Source: CAYWNA01 sp964459305
GTDB lineage: Bacteria > Planctomycetota > Planctomycetia > Pirellulales > Pirellulaceae
Length of the DNA: 64,000 nucleotides
Direction: 5' to 3'
Assembly: GCA_964459305.1 (NCBI GenBank)
Contig: CAYWNA010000010.1
Location: 54,516-118,515, forward strand
Part shown: positions 27,801-36,194 of the stretch, one piece after another
Layout: every line of letters starts with the position of its first letter
How positions within the stretch are numbered: the first letter of the stretch is position 1
Program-made: the position numbers and the translations under genes
The notes under the pieces: generated by a model
What the model saw: only the letters and a program-made list of their open reading frames with translations
What the model was told of the DNA's origin: nothing
Database searches by the model: none

Positions 27801-27980
27801 CGCCCAACCAAGGTCAGGATCGACGAATGTGACATCGGCCAATTCGGCATCCAGCAGAAACTCGTCTGGAAACTGCAGCGGTGCAGCGGCGGCTTGAATC
27901 GCCGGCAGGGCAACAACGACGAATGCCATTAGTGCTAGCAGCCCTGCCCCGCCGCAGGCTCGTCTTCCGTGACTGTTCAT
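24801..27980 (-). CDS. Secreted YCF48/BNR propeller + PIG-L-like + CBM9-like mosaic protein
   Basis: 1059 residues with a signal peptide (LLALMAFVVVALPAIQAAAA). Residues ~35-390 are YCF48-type propeller repeats: VGDRGVIWHTEDGGRHW, VLRTTDGGQHWERI, VLHSSDGGRTWQVF and ILATRDGGQTWLTQ. Residues ~395-570 resemble an N-acetylglucosaminyl-deacetylase (PIG-L/LmbE) domain: RPEVVLTEPASPHGDDPPAH and GLGPWKVKRLI fit the family. The position of the metal motif AHPDDE reads SAPKKVP, so catalysis looks lost. A TPR-like stretch follows, then a C-terminal CBM9-like domain (LDGRLDDEVWQACTPAVLT, TYDDEFLYFAAHC). It is probably a non-catalytic binding or assembly protein on the cell surface. Confidence 0.85.
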   Translation of the reverse strand: MNSHGRRACGGAGLLALMAFVVVALPAIQAAAAPLQFPDEFLLDAELADVTFVDPDLGWAVGDRGVIWHTEDGGRHWRLQSSPIPCRLESISFVDDRNGWIVGGWSHPYTHKSTAVVLRTTDGGQHWERIPRLSLPGLKRVKFFDLRSGWALGNASAMYPAGVFHTDDGGRSWSSVPAATNCGWLTGDFIDPHVGAVAGDGGVTEAVQRSGLEPATSPNVGLRNARCLRLSLSDVPMPPNANGPIRQRRLTGGLVGDGGLVLFTADGGRSWHESTGRLPAGMYDQFDYRAVAMLGESCWIAGSPGTRVLHSSDGGRTWQVFDTGQSLPLRAMVFLDANRGWAVGSLGTILATRDGGQTWLTQHQGGTRAALLGIFSAPKKVPLELFAKLAGNEGYLGAVEILCRQDADVPPSGETSLEARTQDALVAVGASQADTAWSFPVRQSGLSLSASAIVDGWNQVHRQHGHERLQEYIVRKIRQWRPEVVLTEPASPHGDDPPAHLVNQTVLASIELAADAAAYPDQLAVAGLGPWKVKRLICSLGADVKGSLDITSSQLAPRLGRSLADQSRRGWELIRDTHRPPPQTYGFRILMNRLPEEMGKRDFFSGISLPTGGDARRMLGAPPPGDLRSIGRLTQQRRNIQQLLKHSASSSSNGAAWLGQAEDLVRGLDASAGGEVLYELADNLRMSDQPVLAADAFEFLVRRYPNHPLCETALIWLVQYYSSAEADWAFRQEGQLAHTPAPSVQPVRLPHPNSVESASFESSVPGHSKLAPEMRFQKRSAAIRSSPKDRARRAVSFAQVVRNSNPSLFAEPTVRFPLAVADRRSGLGEESDRYYHFLSGTRIRDAWWSCAQSELWLARPSRQPPKAMLKCVRASRKPRLDGRLDDEVWQACTPAVLTSPHRDDAEWPATTMLTYDDEFLYFAAHCRKAAGVEYPAADAPRSRDPELGDRDRIDLLVDVDRDYATYYRLTIDHRGWCAESCFGISSWNPEWFVAAAEDEQTWTIEVAIAREELAGNLPNQRNTWAAGIQRVVPGAGFQAWTQPSAVRVRPEGFGLLAFD

Positions 27981-28092
27981 ATGGCTGACTCCGCGTTTTG
28001 TGAGAAGGGAACGGATTCTACCGAAACCGACCAGTCGCTCCTAGTTCGAATACGAAATACCTGCGAACGTTTGCTAACGGGAGGGGATCTTC

Positions 28093-29481
28093 GTGAGGCG
28101 ATGTCTACGCGTATGCTCTTCTGCTATATTGGGCACTTCCGGCTTCTTTCAGTCACCTTCACCACTGCAACTTCAGCCGAGACTCGTGTCTTCACGTAGC
28201 CGTCGATTGGTGATCGCCGTTATTTCGCTCTTCGTCCTGTGCGTAGCGGGCCGGTTGTTTACGATTCAAGGTCTGATCACACCCGTGCGCATCGGCGGAG
28301 GCTCGATGGCCGAGACGCTTTGTGGAGCGCACTTCGTGCTGTCGTGCGACGATTGCCGTTTTCCGTGCCGATACGACGCAGCGTATCCGCCGACCGATGA
28401 ACGTGTAGTCTGTCCCAATTGTGGCTTCGCCAATCGCAGACTCGAAGAGGCAATTCGCAGACCCGGCGAGCGGGTGCTTATCGACGGGCTGGTGTACTCG
28501 GCGCGATCGCCCAATCGATGGGAAATCGTTGCCTTTCGCACACCTGGCGCAGAAGAAAACCTGGCCGTGAAACGCGTGGTCGGGCTGCCGGGCGAAAACG
28601 TGTCCGTTCGACACGGCGACGTGTATATCAACGGCTCGATCCAGGCTAAATCGCTCGAACAACTCCGCGATATGGCGATTCTTGTCCACGACGACGCGAG
28701 CCGTCCGCGAAAAGGAAGTGATTTGCCTCGGCGCTGGCAGGCTGAATCCGCGGGCAGCGGTTGGCATCGCCGTCACGGCATTATTGCATTCGAACCGCGG
28801 TCCAATGGATCCGACGACCTTGATTGGATCACCTATCGTCACTGGAGATGTGCGCCCAGCCCAGCGCCGCGCACGGAAGAGTACGCGGTGTTGGACGACT
28901 ACGGCTACAACCAGCAAATATCCCGGCAGCTACAACGGATAGCCGATCTGATGCTGGTCTGCCGCTTGCGCAGCACGTGGGATGCCGGCTCGCTGGCCTT
29001 CTCGATCCAAGACGGACGGGACCGGTTTCAGGTTGTGCTTCTGCCAGCACGCAACGAGGGGAGGCTTCATCGCAACGACTCGTTTCTGGAGGCCGTCAAA
29101 CTGCCTGCGGCCGCCTACGCTCGTGACGTCAAGATCGAGTTAGCTTTGTTGGATCACCGAATTCTCTTTGCCATCGACCAGCAGGTGCTGATCGAGCGCG
29201 AATATCAACCCGCAACCGGCCCTTCTGAGCCCGCCTCCCGGCCATTGGCCATCGGAGCGATCGGCTTGTCAATGACAATCCGCCGGCTGCAGGTCTATCG
29301 CGACCTCTACTATTTGCACCCCAACCGCGTCGGCTGGAATTGGTCAGCAGTGCGTCCGTTGGGAGCCGATGAGTACTTCGTGCTAGGAGACAACGTTCCC
29401 CTTTCCGAGGACAGTCGCCACTGGACAGAGCCAGGATTGCCTCGCAAGCTATTGCTGGGCAAGGTGCTACGCGGCTTGTAG
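28093..29481 (+). CDS. Signal peptidase I-like protein with zinc ribbon and insertion
   Basis: 462 residues from a GTG with GGGAGGGG upstream. A membrane anchor (~39-55) precedes the catalytic Ser71 in GGGSMAETLCG. The general-base Lys160 is in LAVKRVVGLPGE and the C-terminal box is LGDNVPLSEDSRHW. Between Ser and Lys lies a putative zinc ribbon (C85-x2-C88, C107-x2-C110). Between the Lys region and the last box is an extra ~200-residue beta-rich segment (for example RIADLMLVCRLRSTWDAGSL). Normal signal peptidases are 200-320 residues. It is tandem with a paralogue, and both probably remove signal peptides at the outer face of the inner membrane. Confidence 0.9.
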   Translation: MRRCLRVCSSAILGTSGFFQSPSPLQLQPRLVSSRSRRLVIAVISLFVLCVAGRLFTIQGLITPVRIGGGSMAETLCGAHFVLSCDDCRFPCRYDAAYPPTDERVVCPNCGFANRRLEEAIRRPGERVLIDGLVYSARSPNRWEIVAFRTPGAEENLAVKRVVGLPGENVSVRHGDVYINGSIQAKSLEQLRDMAILVHDDASRPRKGSDLPRRWQAESAGSGWHRRHGIIAFEPRSNGSDDLDWITYRHWRCAPSPAPRTEEYAVLDDYGYNQQISRQLQRIADLMLVCRLRSTWDAGSLAFSIQDGRDRFQVVLLPARNEGRLHRNDSFLEAVKLPAAAYARDVKIELALLDHRILFAIDQQVLIEREYQPATGPSEPASRPLAIGAIGLSMTIRRLQVYRDLYYLHPNRVGWNWSAVRPLGADEYFVLGDNVPLSEDSRHWTEPGLPRKLLLGKVLRGL

Positions 29482-29657
29482 AGGACCGGCCGCACGCGAC
29501 ACTCGGCACCGGAGCAATCGCCGCAAACTACTTTGTGCCAAGACCTTGCAGCGAAAGCAGGAGTCGAAGTTTCGGAGTTTCGCTTTTTTCGCTATATTTC
29601 CTGTTTCGACCACGAATACCGACAATATCGCCGTTACGCTCCAGAAAGCATCGGTAA

Positions 29658-31436
29658 ATGAGCAAATCCAGAACGACCGCCATGGCAGGCAGGGCGGCCT
29701 CCAAGACCAAGCAAACAGATCAATTTCAGCCGAAGGAAACGAGCGGTAGGGCCACGCGGGAGACCATCGAGTCGATCGTCGTTGCCGTGATTCTCGCTTT
29801 TCTCTTTCGTGCGTTCGTGGCGGAAGCGTTTGTCATCCCCACCGGCTCGATGGCACCCACGCTGCAAGGCCGGCATATGGACGTGGTTTGCGAGAAGTGC
29901 AACTTTCGATACCGCACGGGCGCCAGCGTCGAGAACGATGGGGGCGGGCAGGTCGAGAAGACCACGTGCCCGATCTGCCGCTACACCATGACGCTGTACA
30001 AGCATCACAAACCCAACCAGCGGTCTTTCAACGGCGATCGAATTCTGGTCAGCAAGTTTACTTACGAGTTCAGTGATCCGAAACGTTGGGATGTGATCGT
30101 CTTCAAGTATCCAGGCAATGCAAAACAAAACTACATCAAACGTCTGGTGGGACTACCGAACGAGACCCTTCGGATTCGTCACGGAGATATCTACTGTCAG
30201 AAGGACGCAGACAAAGAAGGCCGATTCCGTATTGCCCGCAAGCCGCCGTACAAACTGAAGGCGATGATGCATTTGGTAGACGATACGAATTACCGAGCTC
30301 AGGAGTTGACCGACGTGGGATGGCCGCCTCGTTGGCAGGATTGGCAGTCGCCTGACGAACCCTCCTGGAGGCAGGGCGTGGGTGGTAGCGGTTTCGAGAC
30401 CACGGGAGTGTCGGATGAGGCCATATGGTTGCGATACCGACACGTTGTTCCCGTGCCCAGCGAATGGGAGGAGATCGACGACGGCGGTATTCCCGAGCGG
30501 CTCGAAAAGAGACTTGTCAGAGGTCAGTTGATCACCGACTACTACGCGTACAATGATGGTGTTGAACGCCCTCGCAAACTGAGCGATCCATACCGCATGA
30601 GAGCGTTGGGACTTCACTGGGTGGGTGATTTGGCCGTCAATTGCGACGTACAGGTGAAAGGCGACAGTGGCCAGATACTGTTGGATCTGGTCGAAGGCGG
30701 CGTACACTACACCTGCCGAATCGACGTGGCAACCGGCGAAGCTGTGCTATCGATAGACGATGGACAGAAGAATTTCGCCAGTGAGGATGGGGTCGAATCG
30801 CAGCATCCAAAGGCACAGACCAAGGTTCGTGGTTCGGGGTCGTATCGCTTGATGCTCTCCAACTGCGACAACGAGTTGCTGCTTTGGGTGAACGATCACG
30901 TGGTGACGTTCGACGGCCCCACCACATACACTCCGGGTCCGAACGTCACGCCCAAGTGGAGTGAGAATGATCCCGGCGATTTGGAGCCCGTCGGCATAGG
31001 CGCGCAGGGAGTCGAGCTTGCCGTTTCGCGTTTGAGACTCCACCGCGACGTGTACTACGTGGCAACGTCGTACAAGACGCAAACCGACAACGACTATGTG
31101 GAGCGGCGGTACGATGAGTCATATGTTCTGGAGGTGCTGATGACCCCGGAATCATGGAGCGCAACGCCGCTGTTCGACGCGCGCCGCCGAGATGAGGATG
31201 TCGAGTTCAGGATGGACGACGGCCAGTTCTTCCCGCTGGGCGACAACAGTCCGCAAAGTCGCGACGCGCGGCTCTGGTCGCACGTCAATCACTACGATCC
31301 GGATGCCGAAACGCCCGATCCGAACGTGCGGCGCGAATTGCTGACCGGCAAGGCCCTGTTGATATACTGGCCGCACTCCTGGCGGCGCCCCATCCCGTTT
31401 CTGCCAAACGTCAAACGCATGGGACTGATTAGATAG
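29658..31436 (+). CDS. lepB: Signal peptidase I, enlarged, with zinc ribbon
   Basis: 592 residues. The membrane anchor ESIVVAVILAFLFRAFVAEA leads into FVIPTGSMAPTL with catalytic Ser64; Lys161 lies in NYIKRLVGLPNE; the final box is LGDNSPQSRDARLW. As in its upstream paralogue, a CxxC pair (C78/C81 and C104/C107) interrupts the Ser-Lys interval. A ~300-residue insertion with a concanavalin-like look (GQILLDLVEGGVHYTCRID, NELLLWVNDHVVTF) precedes the last box. Its motifs match the consensus better than those of the paralogue, so it is the likelier housekeeping enzyme. The lptB-like gene starts 27 bp downstream. Confidence 0.94.
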   Translation: MSKSRTTAMAGRAASKTKQTDQFQPKETSGRATRETIESIVVAVILAFLFRAFVAEAFVIPTGSMAPTLQGRHMDVVCEKCNFRYRTGASVENDGGGQVEKTTCPICRYTMTLYKHHKPNQRSFNGDRILVSKFTYEFSDPKRWDVIVFKYPGNAKQNYIKRLVGLPNETLRIRHGDIYCQKDADKEGRFRIARKPPYKLKAMMHLVDDTNYRAQELTDVGWPPRWQDWQSPDEPSWRQGVGGSGFETTGVSDEAIWLRYRHVVPVPSEWEEIDDGGIPERLEKRLVRGQLITDYYAYNDGVERPRKLSDPYRMRALGLHWVGDLAVNCDVQVKGDSGQILLDLVEGGVHYTCRIDVATGEAVLSIDDGQKNFASEDGVESQHPKAQTKVRGSGSYRLMLSNCDNELLLWVNDHVVTFDGPTTYTPGPNVTPKWSENDPGDLEPVGIGAQGVELAVSRLRLHRDVYYVATSYKTQTDNDYVERRYDESYVLEVLMTPESWSATPLFDARRRDEDVEFRMDDGQFFPLGDNSPQSRDARLWSHVNHYDPDAETPDPNVRRELLTGKALLIYWPHSWRRPIPFLPNVKRMGLIR

Positions 31437-31463
31437 CCGACTTGCGTCACGGAGGACTTGACG

Positions 31464-32285
31464 ATGAAGATTCTCGAAGTCCGGGGCTTGGTGAAAGTCT
31501 ACGGTCGTCGTACCGTGGTGGATGGCGTTGATTTTCACGTCGAACCCGGCGAGATCGTCGGATTGCTGGGTCCCAACGGCGCGGGTAAGACCACCTGCTT
31601 TCGCATGACCTGCGGGATGATCGAACCGAACGAAGGCAAGGTGTACTTGAAAGACCAGGAAGTGACCGATTGGCCCATGTTCCGACGGGCCAGGGACGGC
31701 GGCATGGGATACCTCGCGCAGGAATCCAGCGTCTTCCGCAGGCTGTCCGTCCAGCAAAACTTGCTGGGTATGATGGAACTGCTGGGCATGAAGCGGAAGG
31801 AGCGACGCGCCCGCTGCAACGAATTGCTCGGCCAATTCAAAATCGCACATCTCCGCAAATCGAAGGCCGCTTCGCTTTCCGGCGGCGAGCGGCGACGTTT
31901 GGAGATCGCTCGCTGCCTGGTATCGAATCCGGAAATCATCCTCTTGGACGAGCCCTTCACCGGTATCGACCCCGTGACCATTCAAAGCATCCAGGAAATC
32001 ATCCGCGAGTTGCGCTCGCGCGGAATCTCCATATTGATCACCGATCATCAGGTCCGGGAAACGCTACAGATCACGGACCGCAGCTACGTGATCGTAAAGG
32101 GCAAGGTGCTTTGTCACGGCTCGCCCAATGACGTAATCAACCATGCCGCGGCGCGCGAGCTGTACTTCGGCGACGGGATCGACATCGGATCGCCGGGGCC
32201 TCCGCCGCCACTCGGTCCCATGGCCGGAAGGCCCCAGCCGCGGAGAGCCACCCAACCTCACCCCAGACGCTCGGATCTCGAATAG
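31464..32285 (+). CDS. lptB: LPS export ABC transporter ATP-binding protein
   Basis: 273 residues from the ATG at 31464, eight bases after GGAGG; an in-frame TTG at 31458 is not needed. All ABC motifs are present: Walker A GPNGAGKTT, signature LSGGERRRLEIARCL, Walker B IILLDEPFTGID and the H-loop ITDHQVRE. SITDH-type endings and LKDQEVTDWPMFRRARDGG are typical of LptB, which powers LPS extraction with LptF/LptG; no lptFG or lptC is in the window. A proline-rich tail of ~35 residues is extra. Branched-chain amino-acid ATPases are the main alternative, less likely on motif detail. Confidence 0.9.
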   Translation: MKILEVRGLVKVYGRRTVVDGVDFHVEPGEIVGLLGPNGAGKTTCFRMTCGMIEPNEGKVYLKDQEVTDWPMFRRARDGGMGYLAQESSVFRRLSVQQNLLGMMELLGMKRKERRARCNELLGQFKIAHLRKSKAASLSGGERRRLEIARCLVSNPEIILLDEPFTGIDPVTIQSIQEIIRELRSRGISILITDHQVRETLQITDRSYVIVKGKVLCHGSPNDVINHAAARELYFGDGIDIGSPGPPPPLGPMAGRPQPRRATQPHPRRSDLE

Positions 32286-32336
32286 CGGACGGTGCCACCT
32301 CAAGCCATCTAATCATGCGCCAGCGAAACCGGGAAA

Positions 32337-34220
32337 ATGCTCTTCGCCCTTCACGTAGTTGACTACGGCGTGCTGGCACTGTACTTGACGGTGATGGCGC
32401 TGATCGGCCTCTACTTCAGCCGAGAACAGCACGCCTGCAAGGATTTCTTTCTGGCCGGCCGGACCATGAGTTGGTTTCCGGTAGGGCTTTCGGTCATGGC
32501 CACGCTGCCGTTAGCGTTCAGCTACACCGCCATTCCGGGCGCGGCCTACTATCACGGGCTGAAGCTCTTGACATTGCCCGTCGCCATCTGGATTGCCTTG
32601 CCGGTGATGTGGAAATTCATTCTTCCCCTCTATCAACGACTGGGACTGTATTCCATCTACGAATACTTGGAATTGCGATTTGATGTTGCCACACGGTTGG
32701 TCAGCAGCTTGGTGTTCGTCATCTGGCGGCTGCTGTGGCTGGGCGTGGTGCTGTACTTGCCGTGTAGAGTGCTGGTAGTGACTGGAGGGCTGGAGGTGCC
32801 GACGTGGCTGTTGGTGACGGTGCTGGGGCTGGTCTGCACCACATACACGTACCTGGGCGGCATGAAGGCCGTGGTTTGGACGGACGTGATTCAGTCGCTG
32901 GCAATGCTTGGCGGGCTCGTGCTGGTCATCGGCGGCTCGTGGTGGAGTTTGGACGGCGGGGCGGGCCGTGTCTGGGACGTGGCGGTTGCCTCCGGACGCG
33001 ATTCCGCCGCTAATTTCACGTTCGCTTGGTCAGATGGATGGGGTTTCTGGGGCCTTCTGCCGCATTTCGTGTTCGCCGCGCTCTCGTTCTATGTGGCCGA
33101 CCAAATTACCGCCCAGCGATTCTTGACCACCAAAGACCTAACCGCGGCCCGGCGTTCTTTCTTGTTGAACTGCATCGGAAACTCGTTCATGGTGTCGGCG
33201 TTGTTGTACGTCGGATTGTGCTTATTGGCGTTCTATCAAGACGACCCGCAGACGATGCGGCCGACGTGGGTGGTAAACGTCGATCATATGACCGGCGAAG
33301 CGATCAAGGATCCAATCAGCGGTCGGCCGCTGATCGATCCGGACAGAGACAAACTCGATGCTTCGACCATCGCCAAATTGGTTCACGAACGTCGCGTGCT
33401 ACGGCCCAACAGCAAGGAGCCTTTCACCGACGCGGCGAGCCTGGTCGATCCGGAAAGCGGAAAGCTGCTAGTCGACAAGCTGGCCATGCGACGCGCGGAC
33501 CAAGGTGAGATCATCTTGCACCGCAATGCCCAAGGTGAGTTAATGCCACGATTCATCACCGACCAACTGCCGATGGGAATCGCGGGTTTGGGCCTTGTGG
33601 CTTGGTTCGCGGCGGCGATGTCGTTCATGGACTCAGGTCTGAACTCGATCTGTACGCTTCTGATTACGGATTTTCATCGTCGGATCGGGTTAGGCCGTTC
33701 GTGGCTGGCAGCCAAGCTGGACAAGGACGCAGATCAACTAAGCGAAGAAGACGAGTTGAAGCTTGCTAGGACAATCGTCTTGATCCTGGGGGCGGCGGCA
33801 ACCCTGTTCTCTTCGGTTGCCGCTCTAATCGGGGATGTATCCACCACGTTGATCGCTTTCACGAGCGCCTTCGGCGGGCCACTGCTTGCCGTGTTCCTGC
33901 TGGGCATCTTCACGCGACAGTGCACAGCCCGCGCGGCACTGGTTTCGCTGGTGGTCGGTACGCTGTTCACCTCCTGGCTTATGATCGCCAACACCTGTGC
34001 AGCATTCGCTTGGGCGTGGCCCTTTGGCCAGCGGCTTGGGGATACCTGGCCCCTGGTCTTTGGCGTCGTTTTCACGCTAATTCTTGGCTACGTCACGAGC
34101 TTTTTCGTGGGCGAGCGGAAGACCCGCGGCCAATTGCGAGGACTGGTTGTCGGCCTTGGCCGGTTGGGAGACCGACAGCCGGAGGAAGTGGAACTGATTG
34201 TGTTAGACTTTGAAGACTAA
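32337..34220 (+). CDS. Sodium:solute symporter (SSS) family transporter
   Basis: 627 residues with about 13 membrane segments. The family start DYGVLALYLTVMALIGLYFS, DFFLAGRTMSWFPVGLSVMA and LPVAIWIALPVMW define the LeuT-fold SSS family; MSFMDSGLNSICTLLITDF is the conserved helix after the loop. An extra ~105-residue hydrophilic loop (residues ~302-411) sits between helices and carries the repeated phrase DPISGRPLIDP / DPESGKLLVD. The substrate is unknown (sugars, myo-inositol, sialic acid and others occur in the family). The gene's stop overlaps the stop of the convergent sulfatase by 4 bp. Confidence 0.93.
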   Translation: MLFALHVVDYGVLALYLTVMALIGLYFSREQHACKDFFLAGRTMSWFPVGLSVMATLPLAFSYTAIPGAAYYHGLKLLTLPVAIWIALPVMWKFILPLYQRLGLYSIYEYLELRFDVATRLVSSLVFVIWRLLWLGVVLYLPCRVLVVTGGLEVPTWLLVTVLGLVCTTYTYLGGMKAVVWTDVIQSLAMLGGLVLVIGGSWWSLDGGAGRVWDVAVASGRDSAANFTFAWSDGWGFWGLLPHFVFAALSFYVADQITAQRFLTTKDLTAARRSFLLNCIGNSFMVSALLYVGLCLLAFYQDDPQTMRPTWVVNVDHMTGEAIKDPISGRPLIDPDRDKLDASTIAKLVHERRVLRPNSKEPFTDAASLVDPESGKLLVDKLAMRRADQGEIILHRNAQGELMPRFITDQLPMGIAGLGLVAWFAAAMSFMDSGLNSICTLLITDFHRRIGLGRSWLAAKLDKDADQLSEEDELKLARTIVLILGAAATLFSSVAALIGDVSTTLIAFTSAFGGPLLAVFLLGIFTRQCTARAALVSLVVGTLFTSWLMIANTCAAFAWAWPFGQRLGDTWPLVFGVVFTLILGYVTSFFVGERKTRGQLRGLVVGLGRLGDRQPEEVELIVLDFED

Positions 34221-35977
34221 TCGAGGAAACGGACTTCAACGAAGTACGCACCGCGTGTCTTGCCATCCGTACCCGTCAGCCATGTCTGCATGCGCGTCTG
34301 GCCCTTCTTCAACTGGCCCTCGAAAATCGCGGATGTGGCGTCCGGCGCGAGCGATTGCTTCTGTTCCAGTTCGCCGATCTTCAGTCTTGCTTCCGTTGCC
34401 TCGATTGGCTGATCGAGCCCGTTGGGCCAGCGTCGGAGAGTGATTTCATACTTGCCATCGCGTAACACGTCGACAGCCCACCAACCGTTGGCCACTGTCC
34501 CGCTGCGGATGTGATTTTGGTTCCAGGGGGGCATAGGGCCGTCCTCTGTGTGCCAGTCGTGACAGGTTAGATTGGCCGGATTCTCCGCATCGGCACCGAC
34601 CCCAATGGCTACGAACTTGTCGAAGACCGGCGAAAGGCTTTGCCACCACGCTTCGTATTCGGCTCGCAGTTTGTTAACGACGGCCTCGTGCTGATCGGCG
34701 ATGTTCGTGGCTTGACCCGGATCGATCTGCATGTCGTATAACTCCTCGCCGCCCACCAATCGCCATCGGTCGGTCATCACCGCACATTTACGCCACTTTT
34801 CCGGATACTCGATCCTCTGCGAGTGAACCAATATCGTCCGCTCCGGCCAATCGGCTGCGTTACTCTTCAGCAGCGGCAACAGGCTTCGCCCATCCAAGTC
34901 CACGTCAGGCAATTTCCTTGCGCCGCACATATCGGCAATCGTCGGCAGCACGTCGATATGGGCCGCAAGCTGCGATACGTCGCGCCCTCCGCCGATTCCG
35001 CCGGCGGGCCATCGAACGAAGAACGGCACGCGATGCCCACCGTCGTACTCCGAGCCCTTTTGGCCTCGCATCCCCGCGTTGAAGCCTCGCCAGCCGGGCG
35101 CATCGCTCTGTCCTTTTCGTCGGGCGCGGGCAATTCCCGCTGCTGTTCCGTTATCGGTCATGAAAATCAGAATCGTATTCTCTTCCAGATTCCATTCCTT
35201 CAGCTTTTCCATCAGGCGGCCCATGTTCTCGTCGATGTTGGTGATCATTCCGTAGAACGCTGCCATCGTGCTTGAGACACCTTGTTCCTTGTAGGGCTTC
35301 GAGTACTTCTCGGCCACCAGGAATGGACCGTGTGGCGCATTGGTCGGCACGTACGCGAAGAACGGTTTGTCTTCGTTCTTCTTGATAAACTTCAGGGCTT
35401 CGCGGAACCAGACATCGGTACAGTAGCCATCGGCCTTTTCGGGTGTTCCGTTTCGGAAGTACGTGTCGTCGAAGTAGTCGTTGCCGAAGAAATCGGGCGT
35501 CTGCGTCACGCCTCCACCGCCGTTATAGAACGTCTCGTCAAACCCCTGATCCTGCGGCCGGCACGGGTAGTTGTCGCCCAAATGCCACTTGCCAAACATG
35601 CCGGTTCGGTAGCCTTTCACCTTCAGCACCTCGGCGATGGTCACTTCGTTCGTATCCATCATCGATCGGCCCATGATCGTGTGCCAAACGCCGGTGCGTG
35701 TCGAATAGCGGCCGGACATCAGGGCGGAGCGCGTCGGCGAGCATGTCGGATCGACGTGAAAGTTGGTGAGTCGGATGCTTTGTTTGTAGAGCTCGTCGAG
35801 ATTCGGCGTCTGGATCATCTTGTTACCGTGAGCCGCGACGTCGCCGTAGCCCTGATCGTCGGTCATGACCAAGATGACATTAGGGCTGCGCGCCCGGAGA
35901 GCAGATGCGAAAACAACGCCAATCATTCCAGCGATTGCTAGAGACACAAATGGCAGTCGGTTGAAGGAGCGATTCAT
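34217..35977 (-). CDS. Secreted arylsulfatase-type sulfatase
   Basis: 586 residues from the ATG at 35977 (AAAGG upstream); the frame stays open to 36268 but that part overlaps the next gene and lacks a signal peptide. Signal peptide: FVSLAIAGMIGVVFASALRA. Core: VMTDDQGYGDVAAHG for the calcium site, then DPTCSPTRSALMSG with Cys79 as the formylglycine precursor, GKWHLGD, and FMTDNGTAAGIARARRKGQ. A C-terminal domain (~440-586) lies beyond the usual sulfatase fold. It desulfates an extracellular glycan or aryl sulfate. Its subgroup differs from the sulfatase at 8215. Confidence 0.94.
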   Translation of the reverse strand: MNRSFNRLPFVSLAIAGMIGVVFASALRARSPNVILVMTDDQGYGDVAAHGNKMIQTPNLDELYKQSIRLTNFHVDPTCSPTRSALMSGRYSTRTGVWHTIMGRSMMDTNEVTIAEVLKVKGYRTGMFGKWHLGDNYPCRPQDQGFDETFYNGGGGVTQTPDFFGNDYFDDTYFRNGTPEKADGYCTDVWFREALKFIKKNEDKPFFAYVPTNAPHGPFLVAEKYSKPYKEQGVSSTMAAFYGMITNIDENMGRLMEKLKEWNLEENTILIFMTDNGTAAGIARARRKGQSDAPGWRGFNAGMRGQKGSEYDGGHRVPFFVRWPAGGIGGGRDVSQLAAHIDVLPTIADMCGARKLPDVDLDGRSLLPLLKSNAADWPERTILVHSQRIEYPEKWRKCAVMTDRWRLVGGEELYDMQIDPGQATNIADQHEAVVNKLRAEYEAWWQSLSPVFDKFVAIGVGADAENPANLTCHDWHTEDGPMPPWNQNHIRSGTVANGWWAVDVLRDGKYEITLRRWPNGLDQPIEATEARLKIGELEQKQSLAPDATSAIFEGQLKKGQTRMQTWLTGTDGKTRGAYFVEVRFLD

Positions 35978-36194
35978 GGTGCAAACCTTTCCCGGTGACA
36001 GATCAAATTCTAGATCAAATGTTAGTCGAACTAATGAATCATGATACAACCGAAAGTTGGAAAAGGTAATTGGTCGCATCACAAAACGGATATGCAGGCC
36101 ATGTCTGATGCAACGGCGCCAGTCGCCATCGAAACAGCAAACTGAAGGGAACGATGAGTCAGAGAGCACGACGCAGCAATGTGGCGGGCATCCT

